From [Pseudopropionibacterium] massiliense (lineage in GTDB: Bacteria; Actinomycetota; Actinomycetes; Propionibacteriales; Propionibacteriaceae): a stretch of 64,000 nucleotides of DNA. The translations under genes were made by a program, and so were the position numbers. This document shows, one piece after another, positions 39,400-48,039 of this stretch. Where the stretch lies: the NCBI RefSeq assembly GCF_900607225.1, contig NZ_LR027842.1:2260980-2324979 (forward strand), read 5' to 3'. Within the stretch, counting starts at the first letter, position 1. Every line of letters starts with the position of its first letter. Below the pieces are notes generated by a model that saw only the letters and a program-made list of their open reading frames with translations, had not been told where the DNA came from and made no database searches.

Positions 39400-40051
39400 A
39401 AAAGGCCACAGCTAGCGCGAAGTAGTCGCAGCCAGCCTGACACGGGTATCCATTTGAGTCCTCTTCCGCGCGACAACCCCCTCCACAAAGGGCTGTCAGT
39501 CGACAGCCTTGACACACCGGCTTACTGAACATCAACTCTTTCCGAATCAGTCGTTGTGCATGAGCAGACAAGGTGGCGATCGTGTCGGTATCCAACAGAT
39601 TGCAGATACGGTCCGCTCTATCTGTGCGCTTAACACATGGGCACACGCTTCCATCAGTATCAACACAGATCGCTGATATTCCTGCGCCGCAATGGGCTAC
39701 AGGATATCCGGTCGTCTCGAATTGCATGTTATCCGCGAACTTGACCGTGTCCAGCACGGAATGCACATCTCCCGTCTTGGTAAACACATGGTCCAGCAGT
39801 CGTCGAAGCTGTTCCGTCGTCGGGCGTTCGGTGTCGGCAACCTATTTAACCATGAAGAACCCAGGCGAGCAACCTATCGCGGCAAAGTGATCATAAAACT
39901 CCGTGGCGGTATCCGCCGTCGAGCGGGTCAGCACCTGCATCACTCTGAAGGGGATGCCAGCTTCCTTTGCAAGCGCTACGGCTCGCATGGCCCTTGCGAA
40001 GCTGCCGCGTCCACGAGTAGGGCTGTTCGTCGCTTCGTCGTGACCGTCAAC
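39365..40051 (-). pseudogene. Broken radical SAM/SPASM maturase gene
   Basis: One frame carries a radical SAM middle part (DGHDEATNSPTRGRGSFARAM, then VALAKEAGIPFRVMQVLTRS) and a SPASM domain with the cysteine pattern CVDTDGSVCPCV, CQGCRLTALCGGGC and CQAGC. The N-terminus with the CxxxCxxC cluster motif is missing, cut at the edge of the 447-bp repeat. In addition, an in-frame TAG (39842-39844) splits the remaining part after GFFMVK. So the gene cannot make an active enzyme. SPASM radical SAM enzymes usually modify peptides or proteins, and the MFS gene follows with an overlap. Confidence 0.85.
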
Positions 40052-40123
40052 ATCGGCCCGTGGCAGGTCATCGAATGCGACTTTTTCCCACTCCGTGGCG
40101 GCCCCGCCCTGAAACTGAGTCAC
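40052..40123 (-). pseudogene. 5' fragment (24 codons) of the AspBHI-like endonuclease gene
   Basis: The first 24 residues (MTQFQGGAATEWEKVAFDDL and four more) are nearly the same as the start of the intact endonuclease at 36322. The frame then passes directly into the radical SAM remnant. Its GTG overlaps the stop codon of the intact jetD, so the fragment marks where the endonuclease gene was once attached. Confidence 0.88.
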
Positions 40124-40498
40124 GGACCCAGGGTATCGCCCTTCAAGTCGGAGAGCAGATCCTCAAGAAGTTCTTCCTCGTAGACGGTGCAGCCCTCCGG
40201 CATCCGCCAGGTGAACGCACCGGGCAGCCGGTCCCGGAGCTGGTTCACGATCCGCCAGCCGACGACGTCCCCGTCGGCCCGCACGTGACAGCGGACATCG
40301 CCGAGACCCGTCAGCAGCTCCCAGGCGGCCTGGCCGGGAAGCCCGAAGGTGCAGACCAGCGGCCGGGACGCCGCGCCGTGGCGATCCGCGGCGGCCTCCA
40401 GGACGGTCGGGTTCTCGCAGACGAAAACCTCCGTGCCCTCCGCCAGCCCCCAGCCACCCCGGAGCGACCGCAGGGTCAGCCACACCGGTTCCCCCGGG
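40052..40498. repeat. 447-bp direct repeat, copy B (inside intact jetD)
   Basis: Partner of 36251-36697. This copy belongs to the complete jetD gene; the sequence between the two copies (36698-40051) is 3354 bases of lower-GC DNA with broken genes. Confidence 0.92.
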
Positions 40499-41250
40499 GC
40501 GGCGTGGCAGAGCCGCACCGCCGGGGCGTTCCCGGTCAGGGGCAGGTTCAGCACCAGCACCTGTGCCGAGACCGCGTCGCAGATCACCCCCGCGCCCGCC
40601 CAGGCCGCCGACCACAGCTGCGCGTCCTCCAGTGGGTCGCGGTAGCTCCCGCCCTCGGCGGCGGCGCGGCGCAGCTCCAGCGATCTGACGCAGGCCCGCC
40701 CCAGCGGCGTCGAACGGTCCAGGGCGTGCGGATCCCTGAACAGGGCGGCGGCCAGTTCCGCCAGTCGACGCGGCTCCTCCCCGGTGGCCGCGAGCACGTC
40801 CGCGACCTCACCGGCCAGCAGCGCCCACGACGGGGCAGGTTGCAGAATGCCCCGGGCCACCGCCGCCAGGTCCTCCCCCCAGCCGCCGACCGCATCTCGC
40901 AGCAGCGCCAGACCGGCCGCCCGGTCGGATTCCCGCGCCTGCTCCGCCTCGGCCCTCTCCCCCCGGAGATCCCGCAGGGGTCCCCCGAGCGCGACGAGCA
41001 ACTCGTCCAGTCCGACGCCGTGGGCCTTCAGCCCCTGCCTGAGTTCCGCCGCCCTCACCCCCCTGCCGGATTCCCTCCACTCCGCCTTCAGGAACCGCCC
41101 GATGTCCCGACGCTCCGAGGGCGACCAATCCAGGGACACCTCACCCCTGTCCCCGCGCCAGCCGCGTTCCCTGCGTCTCCTGGCCTCCGCCAGCAGGCGA
41201 GCCGGTCCTGGTAGCCGCGCCCAGTCCAGCAGGTAGCCGGGCACGCTCAC
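40120..41250 (-). CDS. jetD: Wadjet type II JetD, Toprim nuclease subunit (DUF2399/TIGR02679)
   Basis: A 376-residue protein of the TIGR02679 family. The C-terminal half holds the Toprim-like metal site: Glu279 in VFVCENPTV and the Asp326/Asp328 pair in VRADGDVVGW. The N-terminal half is the DUF3323-type arm region. In Wadjet systems JetD is the nuclease that cuts circular plasmid DNA after loop extrusion by the JetABC motor. The GTG start overlaps the jetC stop by four bases (GTGA). Its last 125 codons are duplicated at 36319-36697, and its stop overlaps a 24-codon piece of an endonuclease gene. Confidence 0.92.
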   Translation of the reverse strand: MSVPGYLLDWARLPGPARLLAEARRRRERGWRGDRGEVSLDWSPSERRDIGRFLKAEWRESGRGVRAAELRQGLKAHGVGLDELLVALGGPLRDLRGERAEAEQARESDRAAGLALLRDAVGGWGEDLAAVARGILQPAPSWALLAGEVADVLAATGEEPRRLAELAAALFRDPHALDRSTPLGRACVRSLELRRAAAEGGSYRDPLEDAQLWSAAWAGAGVICDAVSAQVLVLNLPLTGNAPAVRLCHAAPGEPVWLTLRSLRGGWGLAEGTEVFVCENPTVLEAAADRHGAASRPLVCTFGLPGQAAWELLTGLGDVRCHVRADGDVVGWRIVNQLRDRLPGAFTWRMPEGCTVYEEELLEDLLSDLKGDTLGP

Positions 41251-44200
41251 AGCAGCGGGTCCTGCCTCTCAGGCGCTCCTAGCGCCGGGGTTTCGATGGT
41301 CTCCAGCTGACCGCCCGCCCACAGTTCCAGCACCAGGTCGGCCCCGGGCATGGGTGCGGGCGCCCTGACCACCTGGTAGATGGCCGCGACGGGCACCGCG
41401 GCGACGTTGACGATCCTCCCCGGCCCGACCAGCAACACGTCGAGGTCGAACTCCCTGAACAGCTTCATCACGGTGGCGCGGTTGGCGGCGTCGAGCCCGT
41501 CGAAGGCCTCGTCCAGCCACAGCGGCCGGGGCCCGGTCGGCATCTCCTCGTACATGGCGGCGAGGGTGGCCACGAGCGGCATCATCAGCATCACCACGCG
41601 AGCACCGCCGGAGAGTTCCGCATAGCCCCGGCTGGTCAGCGGTCCCCACCTCCCGGAGCCGCGACGATGTTCCAGGTGGATGTCGTACCAGCTCCGGTAG
41701 TCCAGCCGCTCCGCCAGACCGTTACGCCAGTCGGCCAGCCCCGCACCCTGGGCCTCCCGTTTCACCTCGTCGACCCGGACCCTGAGGAACTCCCTGACCC
41801 GGGCCTCCACCTCGGGATTGCCCCAGGCGGGACCGCCGACGGCCTCCAACACCTGCCGGGTGGCGGCGTCCTTCGGTTCGAGGACGATCCTGAGCGCGGT
41901 GCGGTCGGTGCGGGTGGCGTGGGCCTCCAACACCTTGTTGATGCGCCCGACGAGCGCCTGGGTGGCACCTACCCGGTCCCGCAGGTGATCCATGAAGGTG
42001 GACCCGAGCAGCTGCCCGAGTGTGTCCTGCACCCGTTGGTCGTAGCCCTGGGCCAGTTCCTCCTGGATGGCCCGCAGCCTCGCGAGAGCCTCCGTGAGGG
42101 GGTGACCGGCGCCGTGCGAGTCGACCACAACGGTGACCCTCGGCAGGTCATCCACCTCGTCGATACGAAGGCTGCGGCCCCCCGCCTCCAGTTCCCCGCG
42201 GGCCTCGTTGGCGCCGGTGTGCAGCCTCCGCCAAGCGTTCTGGACCGCTTGGTCGGCCTGGTCCGGGTCCTCGCTCCAGGTGCGGATGGTGACCTGTTGG
42301 CTGACGAAACGCACCTGCGCCCGTACCTGCGCGATCGCCGTCGAGTCGGGTTCCGGCAGCTCCAGGCCGAGTTCCCCCGCCAGACCCGCGTCGACGAGCC
42401 GCCGGAACCATGCGAATGCGCGGTCGCGCTCAGCGGTGACCACTTCCCGTTCCCGTTCGGCGGCGGCGAGAGCCTCCTCGGCCTTGCCCACCCGGCCGGC
42501 CAGCCGAAGCAGTTCCCGCCCCAGTGCGGTGACCTGCGAGGCCACCTCGGCGGCCCGCGCATGCAGCGCCTCCAACTCCCGGACGATCTCCTGGTCATCC
42601 GATCCGATGGCCTTCTCCAAGGCCTGCACCCGGGATGCGGCAGATCCCAGCCGTTCCTCGGCGGCGCGCGCCTCGGCGGTGGCCTCGTCCCGCTGCCCCT
42701 CCTCTTCCGAGGCCACGGCGGACGCCGCTTGCCAGGCGCCACGGGCCAGTTCCTCCCGCTCCCCGGCGTGACGCAGGATCCCCAGCGCGTTCTCGGTACG
42801 GCGCAGGGCCTCCCGCACCTCCGCCAGTTCGGTCTCCCGGACCGGCAGATGATGCTGCGTGGCGAAGGTCAGCAGACCCGCCCGCCTGGCGTCGGCCTCC
42901 GCCCGCAATCCCCGGGCCCGGGCCTCGTGCTGCCCCGCCGTCTCCTCCGCCGAGGCCGCCAAGGTCTCCGCGGTCGCGGCGTCCCGGAGCAACCCGAAGA
43001 GCTCCCGGTCGTCAGGGGCCGAGGCCATCGCCCTCTGCAGGGAAGCCAGTTCGGCGGCCGCCCAGCTGGCCTCGGCCTCACGCTCCGTGGCCTCGGTGAG
43101 GGCCTCCTCCCGGACGCGGTTCAGCTCGGCCCTGCGCCGGGCCCGCCCCGCCTTCCGGGCCTCCTCCCCCAGGTACTCGGCGTTCCCGTCGGGGCAGCTG
43201 GCCCAACCCACCAGGGAACCGTTGCGCCAACGCCCGTCGAGCGCGATCGCGAGCCCGGTTCCCGGCAGCTCCTGATCCGCGTGGACCAGATGGACCCCCG
43301 CCAGCAGAGCCTCGACCCGTTCGCTCCACGGACCTGGAGCGGCCTCCAGCACCTCGCCGAGACCTCGTTCGACGGGTTCTTCGGCGACGGCCAGGATGTC
43401 GTCGGCGACGACCTCCTCGTCGCTCACCCACGCGTCGAGCAGCCCGGACGCGGCGAGCGCGGCCTCGATGGCGGCCAGTTCATTTCCCGGCAGGCCATCA
43501 CGCGGATTCACGAGTCGCCAGACGGGGGCTCCGGTGTCGGGGCGTGAACGCCGCGCCCACAGCGCGGGCGGTTGCGGGTCCGTGGTTCCGGCCCGATCCA
43601 GTTCCTCGATGCGTCCGTCCAGTTCGCCGACGCGTTCCCTGGCGAGCCGACCCTGCATCTCGGATTCCCGCAGCCTCGCCTGGACCGGGGCGCACGCGGG
43701 CTCGAACCATTCCTCCCGGATGCGTTCCCTGAGCGGCCGCTGTGGGGTCCGGCCGTCGGGCAGGGCGGACTGCCAGGCCTCGACATCCAGGTCACCTCCG
43801 ACCCCTTCCGCCCAGACGTCGAGTGCGGCCGCCAGCGAGTCTCGTTCCTGTTCGGCGGCCTCCCACGCGGTGTCGCGCCGCGTCCCGGACTCGACGGCGC
43901 GCTGCCGGGCCTCCGCCGCGACGTCCTCCGCGCGACTGGCCTCCTGATCGGCCAGGACCACCTCGCCCAGGAGCTGCTGGGCGCGTTTCACGTCACGTTG
44001 CCTGTCGCTCACCCGCTGTTCCGTCAGCACCGGGTCGAAGTCGGCGACGTCCACTCCCGCCTCCCGCGCCGCATATCGGGCATCGGCGAGCCGGTCGGAC
44101 GTCTCCCTGCGGCGGGTTTCGAGAGCGGCCTCCGCGGCTTCCCGGGCCTCCTCCGATCTCCGGGCCGCCGCCTCGGCCGCCTCGGCGCGTCGGTTGGCCT

Positions 44201-45353
44201 CCGCGGCTTCCCGCCCAGCCATCTCCGCGACGGTGCGGGCGTGGGTCAGGCGGGTCAGTCTTCCCTGCGCATCCTGGTAGCGGCTGGAGTCCCGCAGCTC
44301 CTCGGCCGCCACCCGGGCGCCCTCCCCCGCGAGCTCCAGTGAGCGGCGTTCCTCCTCCACCACGGCCCGCCGCGCGTTCGCCTCCGCGAGGTCCCGTCGC
44401 GCATCCCGCTCTCGGCGGGTGACGTTGTCGAACGCGGTGATCGCGGACCTGCCCCTGTCCGCGGCCCTTCGCAGCACCGCCCGCACCCAGGGCCGCCAGG
44501 AACGCACGGTGAATCCCTCCACCACCTCGACGGCCTCCGCTGCGCGATCCAGGTCGGCGCGGATCTCATCGAGCTGGTCCCAGCCGTCGGCGAGCTGATT
44601 GATCTCTGAGCGGTCGAGCTCCGGCAGGGCGTCGTGCAGACGATCGCTGATGAAACGCACCTGGAGCTGTTCCCCCAGTTTCGGGGTGCGGGTGACCCGC
44701 AGCAGCTTCCCCACCGCCTCCAGTTTCTCGGCGGTGCTGCCCAGCAGCCGGGAGGCCACCTCGCTGCGGTAGGCCGCAGCGCTCGGGTGCCTGGTGAATC
44801 CCTCGGCCGTCACTTCCTTGGGCGGCACCACGCGGCGGGCGGACAGCAGGTCGCAGCCGCCACGCACCCGGTCCCCGCCGGAGAGGGTGCACCAGTGGAG
44901 GCGCATGTCGGCGGCGGCACCTCGGGCCTCCGCGAACAGAAGCGTGGTGAAGAACTCCTCGCCCTCGTCTGTGCGGCGCCCGTACTCCACCCACAGCCAG
45001 CCGTGGTGGGTGGAGGCGGTGGCCTCGCGGCGATCTGAGTCGCGGCCGGTGGGTTCGACGTAGTAGCGGAAGGTCTTCCCGGAACGGCCCAGCGTGTCGA
45101 TGTTGCTGGATGCGACGTCCGCCAGCCACGGGATCAGGGTGGTCAGTGCCATCAGCGACGACTTGCCGGTTTCGTTGCTGCCCATGAGCTGCACCCAGCC
45201 GTCCGCGTACCAGTACTCGGTGGTCTCGAACTCCCACAGGTTCACCACTCCCGCACGCAGCACCTGCCAGCGGTCAGCCCGGGCGGGACTGGGCAGTTCC
45301 CCCGCGACGACGGCGTCGCGCCACGACTTCAGTTGCTCGGCATCAAGCATCAC
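41247..45353 (-). CDS. jetC: Wadjet type II JetC, SMC/MukB-like ATPase (TIGR02680)
   Basis: A 1368-residue SMC-like ATPase. Walker A is GSNETGKSS (residues 58-66). Two long heptad-rich regions full of Ala, Glu and Arg (about 280-500 and 760-1050) form the coiled coil around a hinge-like part. The ABC signature is LSGGARVV (1247-1254) and Walker B LWLDEAFDGLD (Asp1281, Glu1282). JetC is the motor of the Wadjet complex, which with JetA and JetB extrudes DNA loops to recognise small circular DNA. It begins with GTG-ATG overlapping the jetB stop and ends overlapping jetD. Length and arrangement match type II systems. Confidence 0.94.
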   Translation of the reverse strand: MMLDAEQLKSWRDAVVAGELPSPARADRWQVLRAGVVNLWEFETTEYWYADGWVQLMGSNETGKSSLMALTTLIPWLADVASSNIDTLGRSGKTFRYYVEPTGRDSDRREATASTHHGWLWVEYGRRTDEGEEFFTTLLFAEARGAAADMRLHWCTLSGGDRVRGGCDLLSARRVVPPKEVTAEGFTRHPSAAAYRSEVASRLLGSTAEKLEAVGKLLRVTRTPKLGEQLQVRFISDRLHDALPELDRSEINQLADGWDQLDEIRADLDRAAEAVEVVEGFTVRSWRPWVRAVLRRAADRGRSAITAFDNVTRRERDARRDLAEANARRAVVEEERRSLELAGEGARVAAEELRDSSRYQDAQGRLTRLTHARTVAEMAGREAAEANRRAEAAEAAARRSEEAREAAEAALETRRRETSDRLADARYAAREAGVDVADFDPVLTEQRVSDRQRDVKRAQQLLGEVVLADQEASRAEDVAAEARQRAVESGTRRDTAWEAAEQERDSLAAALDVWAEGVGGDLDVEAWQSALPDGRTPQRPLRERIREEWFEPACAPVQARLRESEMQGRLARERVGELDGRIEELDRAGTTDPQPPALWARRSRPDTGAPVWRLVNPRDGLPGNELAAIEAALAASGLLDAWVSDEEVVADDILAVAEEPVERGLGEVLEAAPGPWSERVEALLAGVHLVHADQELPGTGLAIALDGRWRNGSLVGWASCPDGNAEYLGEEARKAGRARRRAELNRVREEALTEATEREAEASWAAAELASLQRAMASAPDDRELFGLLRDAATAETLAASAEETAGQHEARARGLRAEADARRAGLLTFATQHHLPVRETELAEVREALRRTENALGILRHAGEREELARGAWQAASAVASEEEGQRDEATAEARAAEERLGSAASRVQALEKAIGSDDQEIVRELEALHARAAEVASQVTALGRELLRLAGRVGKAEEALAAAEREREVVTAERDRAFAWFRRLVDAGLAGELGLELPEPDSTAIAQVRAQVRFVSQQVTIRTWSEDPDQADQAVQNAWRRLHTGANEARGELEAGGRSLRIDEVDDLPRVTVVVDSHGAGHPLTEALARLRAIQEELAQGYDQRVQDTLGQLLGSTFMDHLRDRVGATQALVGRINKVLEAHATRTDRTALRIVLEPKDAATRQVLEAVGGPAWGNPEVEARVREFLRVRVDEVKREAQGAGLADWRNGLAERLDYRSWYDIHLEHRRGSGRWGPLTSRGYAELSGGARVVMLMMPLVATLAAMYEEMPTGPRPLWLDEAFDGLDAANRATVMKLFREFDLDVLLVGPGRIVNVAAVPVAAIYQVVRAPAPMPGADLVLELWAGGQLETIETPALGAPERQDPLL

Positions 45354-46462
45354 TCCTCCTCACCCTGGGTCAGTTCGGCATCGCGGTAGCGTCCCGCTGC
45401 CGGGGTGAGAATCCAGTCCCCGGCCTCCACCCTCAGCAGGCCGAGTTCCGTCAACCGTCCCGCCACGGCGTCGCGGATCGCACTCGGGGATTCCCGCAGG
45501 GCAACCGTGAGCTGTTTGCCCCTGTCGCGGTGGATGTCCGCCGCGGCGGCCAGCACCCGGTCGGCGGGAACCCGGTGGAATCCTTCCGCCCCCGGGCACA
45601 ACGCGTCGATCATGGCCAGCGTCACCCAGTCCAGGGTGGTGGCGTCGGGGAAGCCGCAGACCAGCCCCTCGGGCAGTTCCCGGGAGGCGGGCATCACCAG
45701 CACGAGGGCGTCGCTTCGCACCTCGACCCGGCCGCCCGTCAACTCCTCGGCCCGCTCCGCCAGGCGGCTGCGCTGCCGGGTCAGGTAGTCGCGGTGGGAT
45801 TCGGGAAGCTCCTGCGGGTACAGGGCCTGGCATTCCACCAAGGTCCGCAGCATCTCCTGTCCCCGGATGTCCTGGCCGCTGTCGACCCGGCGGGCCAGGG
45901 CCAGGTCGACGTCGTTGGTGTCCACCAGCAGCATCAGGGCGTCCCGGTGCAGCAGGTAGCCGGCGCCGATCCCGGATCCGGTGCGTTCCCAGTCGTTCTG
46001 CAGGGTTCCGGATGTGCGTTCCTCCAGCACCCCGTGTTCGGTGAGCAGATGAACGGCGGCGAGCAGCCGCTGCCGGTCCGGGCGGCGGTTCGGGTCGTAG
46101 GGCCAGCCGCCGTTGATCTGCGCAAGCCGCGCCACGTCGTCGGAGAGTTCCTGGAGGGTCAGGGACTCCCCGGATCTGGCTTCCAGGCAGCTCGCGGCGT
46201 AGAGGGCCAGGACCAGCTGGCCACGGGGCGGCGGCGTGGCCGCGGGCAGGGCCACTCCCCCTCCGATGGGTGGCCTGCGCAGCCGGTAGCAACGGTTGAT
46301 GCCCACCAGGAGATAGCCGAGCCGTTTGGCCCAGACGTTCAGGGTGGCGGCGTGTCGGTGCACCAGCACGTGCAGCTCGGGATGCCGCCAGGGCGTGACG
46401 ACGGGACTCGCCAGCAGGCCGGTGAAGGCGGCCTGGATCTCGGAGTGGTCGTTGCCCAGCAT
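45350..46462 (-). CDS. jetB: Wadjet type II JetB, KITE-like subunit (DUF2398/TIGR02678)
   Basis: A 370-residue protein of the TIGR02678 family, built from winged-helix parts: LQELSDDVARL and LLAAVHLLTEHGVLEE in the middle, and AVAGRLTELGLLRVEAGDWILTPAAGRY at the end. JetB bridges the SMC ATPase and the JetA kleisin, like MukE. The start is set at the ATG 46462, sharing one base with the jetA stop (TGATG); a longer frame upstream only overlaps jetA. The stop overlaps the GTG start of jetC. Confidence 0.9.
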   Translation of the reverse strand: MLGNDHSEIQAAFTGLLASPVVTPWRHPELHVLVHRHAATLNVWAKRLGYLLVGINRCYRLRRPPIGGGVALPAATPPPRGQLVLALYAASCLEARSGESLTLQELSDDVARLAQINGGWPYDPNRRPDRQRLLAAVHLLTEHGVLEERTSGTLQNDWERTGSGIGAGYLLHRDALMLLVDTNDVDLALARRVDSGQDIRGQEMLRTLVECQALYPQELPESHRDYLTRQRSRLAERAEELTGGRVEVRSDALVLVMPASRELPEGLVCGFPDATTLDWVTLAMIDALCPGAEGFHRVPADRVLAAAADIHRDRGKQLTVALRESPSAIRDAVAGRLTELGLLRVEAGDWILTPAAGRYRDAELTQGEEE

Positions 46463-47952
46463 CACGAGGTGAACTCCACCAGGGCATCGGCCAGCACCAG
46501 CCGCCCTTCCTCGGTCCGGCAGACCGCGGAGCGGGGAGGATGGACGGGGATCAGTTTCATGGTGCACCTACCATCAGCTGTGGTGCCCGTCCCCTCTGAT
46601 TCCCGGGCCGAGGTGAGCAGGTCCAGGAAGAGCCGGGTCTCCTCCGCGGTCAGGGCGCTCCAGTCACTGAGGTGCGTGCCGGACCGGGAAACCAGGCGGT
46701 GTTCGGCCTCCCGCAGCGTGGCCTGATCATGGGCTGCGGCCGCGCGGGCCAGCGCCCTGGCCCGCGAACGGTCCACCACGCGGGGGGCCCGGCCGGACAG
46801 GGAACGTCGGCCCTGGGAACGCAGCCGTTTCGAAACCGGAACGGGGGGCGCCTTCCACACGCTGGGGACCCCCGGCACCTCCGGGGCCTCCAGGGCCAGG
46901 TGCCTGGCGGAGTAGAGCCCCGTGCCGGAAGCGAAGACCCGCCAGGCCTCCGCGTCGTCCTCGGCCCCTGCGACCGCTTCCGCCAGCCGGGCCAGCTCCG
47001 CGGCCCGGGAGACCGTTCCCCCGACCGCGAGCAGTGCCCGGTGCCCCCGGAGCACCGGGGTGACGGCGTCACGCATCTGGCGGCGGAGTCTGGTGGCCTG
47101 CGGCAGTTCGCCGCTGAACCAGCGTTCCAGGACTGCGACGATGCCCGCCAGGTGAGTGGTTGCCCGGGTCACCGTCTCCGTGTTGATCTCGGCGCCGAGG
47201 CGCTGCAGGGTCAGGGCCCGCCAGGTTTCGGGACCGATCTCCCTCAGGCCCGGCAGGCAGGCCGTGATGCGCCCGGACCAGGCATCCACCCCGGCACCCC
47301 AGGCGTCGACGTAGGCGAGGATGGTCTCCAGCAGGCGCGTGATGCGGGTCTGGTCGGGAACCCCGCCGAGCGCCGCGGCCATCCGCGACTGCCACTGGTT
47401 GGCCTCCCGGGCCATGGCCTCCAGGGTGGTCTCGACCACGGAGAACTCCCTTGATGCGTCCTCGATGCGTTCCCCCGCCAGGGCGTCCAAGGCGGCCTGG
47501 AGCCGGTCGGCCAGCACCGCCGGGGCCAACAGCACCGCCGTGGAACCCGCCCCGAGGTCCTCCTCGATGGCCCTGACGGCCTGGTTGAGGGCCGCCCCGG
47601 CCTCGGTGAGCTGGTAGCGGTAGCGGTTCCGGAGGAACTCCTCCTCGGTGGTGGCCCGGTCCTGCCAGGCCTCGCAGGTGCCCCAGGAGACCAGCGACGC
47701 GAGACGATCGGAAAGGTTGAGCTCACCGATGAGTTCTGCTGCCGTCTCCTCCGGCAGCCGGGCACGGATCAGTTCGGTCAGTTCGTCGTGGCCCACCCCC
47801 GTCAACGACACCTCCTGCCGGGCCGCCAACACATCCACGATGAGCCGGTACTGCCGGGCGTGGGAACCGACGAGGTAGCTTGCGGCGCGGATCTCCCCGG
47901 GGGTCGCGAGCAGGTTCCAGGGCGACAGTTCTCCTTCTCGCGCTTCGGTCAC
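46462..47952 (-). CDS. jetA: Wadjet type II JetA, kleisin-like subunit (DUF2397/TIGR02677)
   Basis: A 496-residue protein of the TIGR02677 family. The N-terminal winged helix reads as YRLIVDVLAARQEVSLTGVGHDEL and is followed by helical parts with a conserved tryptophan-rich region; the C-terminal part is basic and contains SGRAPRVVDRSRARALAR. JetA is the kleisin-type subunit (comparable to MukF) of the Wadjet complex. The start is the GTG at 47952 with a GGGTGG site before it. It is the first gene of the operon; two hairpins just upstream separate it from the neighbouring subtilase gene. Confidence 0.9.
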   Translation of the reverse strand: MTEAREGELSPWNLLATPGEIRAASYLVGSHARQYRLIVDVLAARQEVSLTGVGHDELTELIRARLPEETAAELIGELNLSDRLASLVSWGTCEAWQDRATTEEEFLRNRYRYQLTEAGAALNQAVRAIEEDLGAGSTAVLLAPAVLADRLQAALDALAGERIEDASREFSVVETTLEAMAREANQWQSRMAAALGGVPDQTRITRLLETILAYVDAWGAGVDAWSGRITACLPGLREIGPETWRALTLQRLGAEINTETVTRATTHLAGIVAVLERWFSGELPQATRLRRQMRDAVTPVLRGHRALLAVGGTVSRAAELARLAEAVAGAEDDAEAWRVFASGTGLYSARHLALEAPEVPGVPSVWKAPPVPVSKRLRSQGRRSLSGRAPRVVDRSRARALARAAAAHDQATLREAEHRLVSRSGTHLSDWSALTAEETRLFLDLLTSARESEGTGTTADGRCTMKLIPVHPPRSAVCRTEEGRLVLADALVEFTS

Positions 47953-47971
47953 GAAACCACCCTACCCAGCT

Positions 47972-48017
47972 CTCCCGTCAGGAAACGGGAGTGGCCCCCG
48001 GGAGTTCCCGGGGGCCA
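47972..48017 (-). terminator. Two adjacent hairpins after the subtilase gene
   Basis: A 7-bp stem (47972-47978 with 47985-47991) adjoins a 12-bp GC-rich stem (47992-48003 with 48006-48017). They end transcription from the subtilase (stop at 48040) before jetA begins. Confidence 0.8.
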
Positions 48018-48039
48018 TCATCGTGTGTGGCGGGAGGGG

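Noticed and set aside
39842-39844. TAG as a pyrrolysine codon in the radical SAM gene
   Set aside because: The gene also lacks its N-terminal Fe-S cluster part, and no pyl genes are in the window; nonsense decay is simpler.
46463-46567. Longer N-terminus for JetB starting at 46567
   Set aside because: The extension lies inside jetA, is rich in Arg/Pro/Gly, and the TGATG junction at 46464-46460 gives a natural start.
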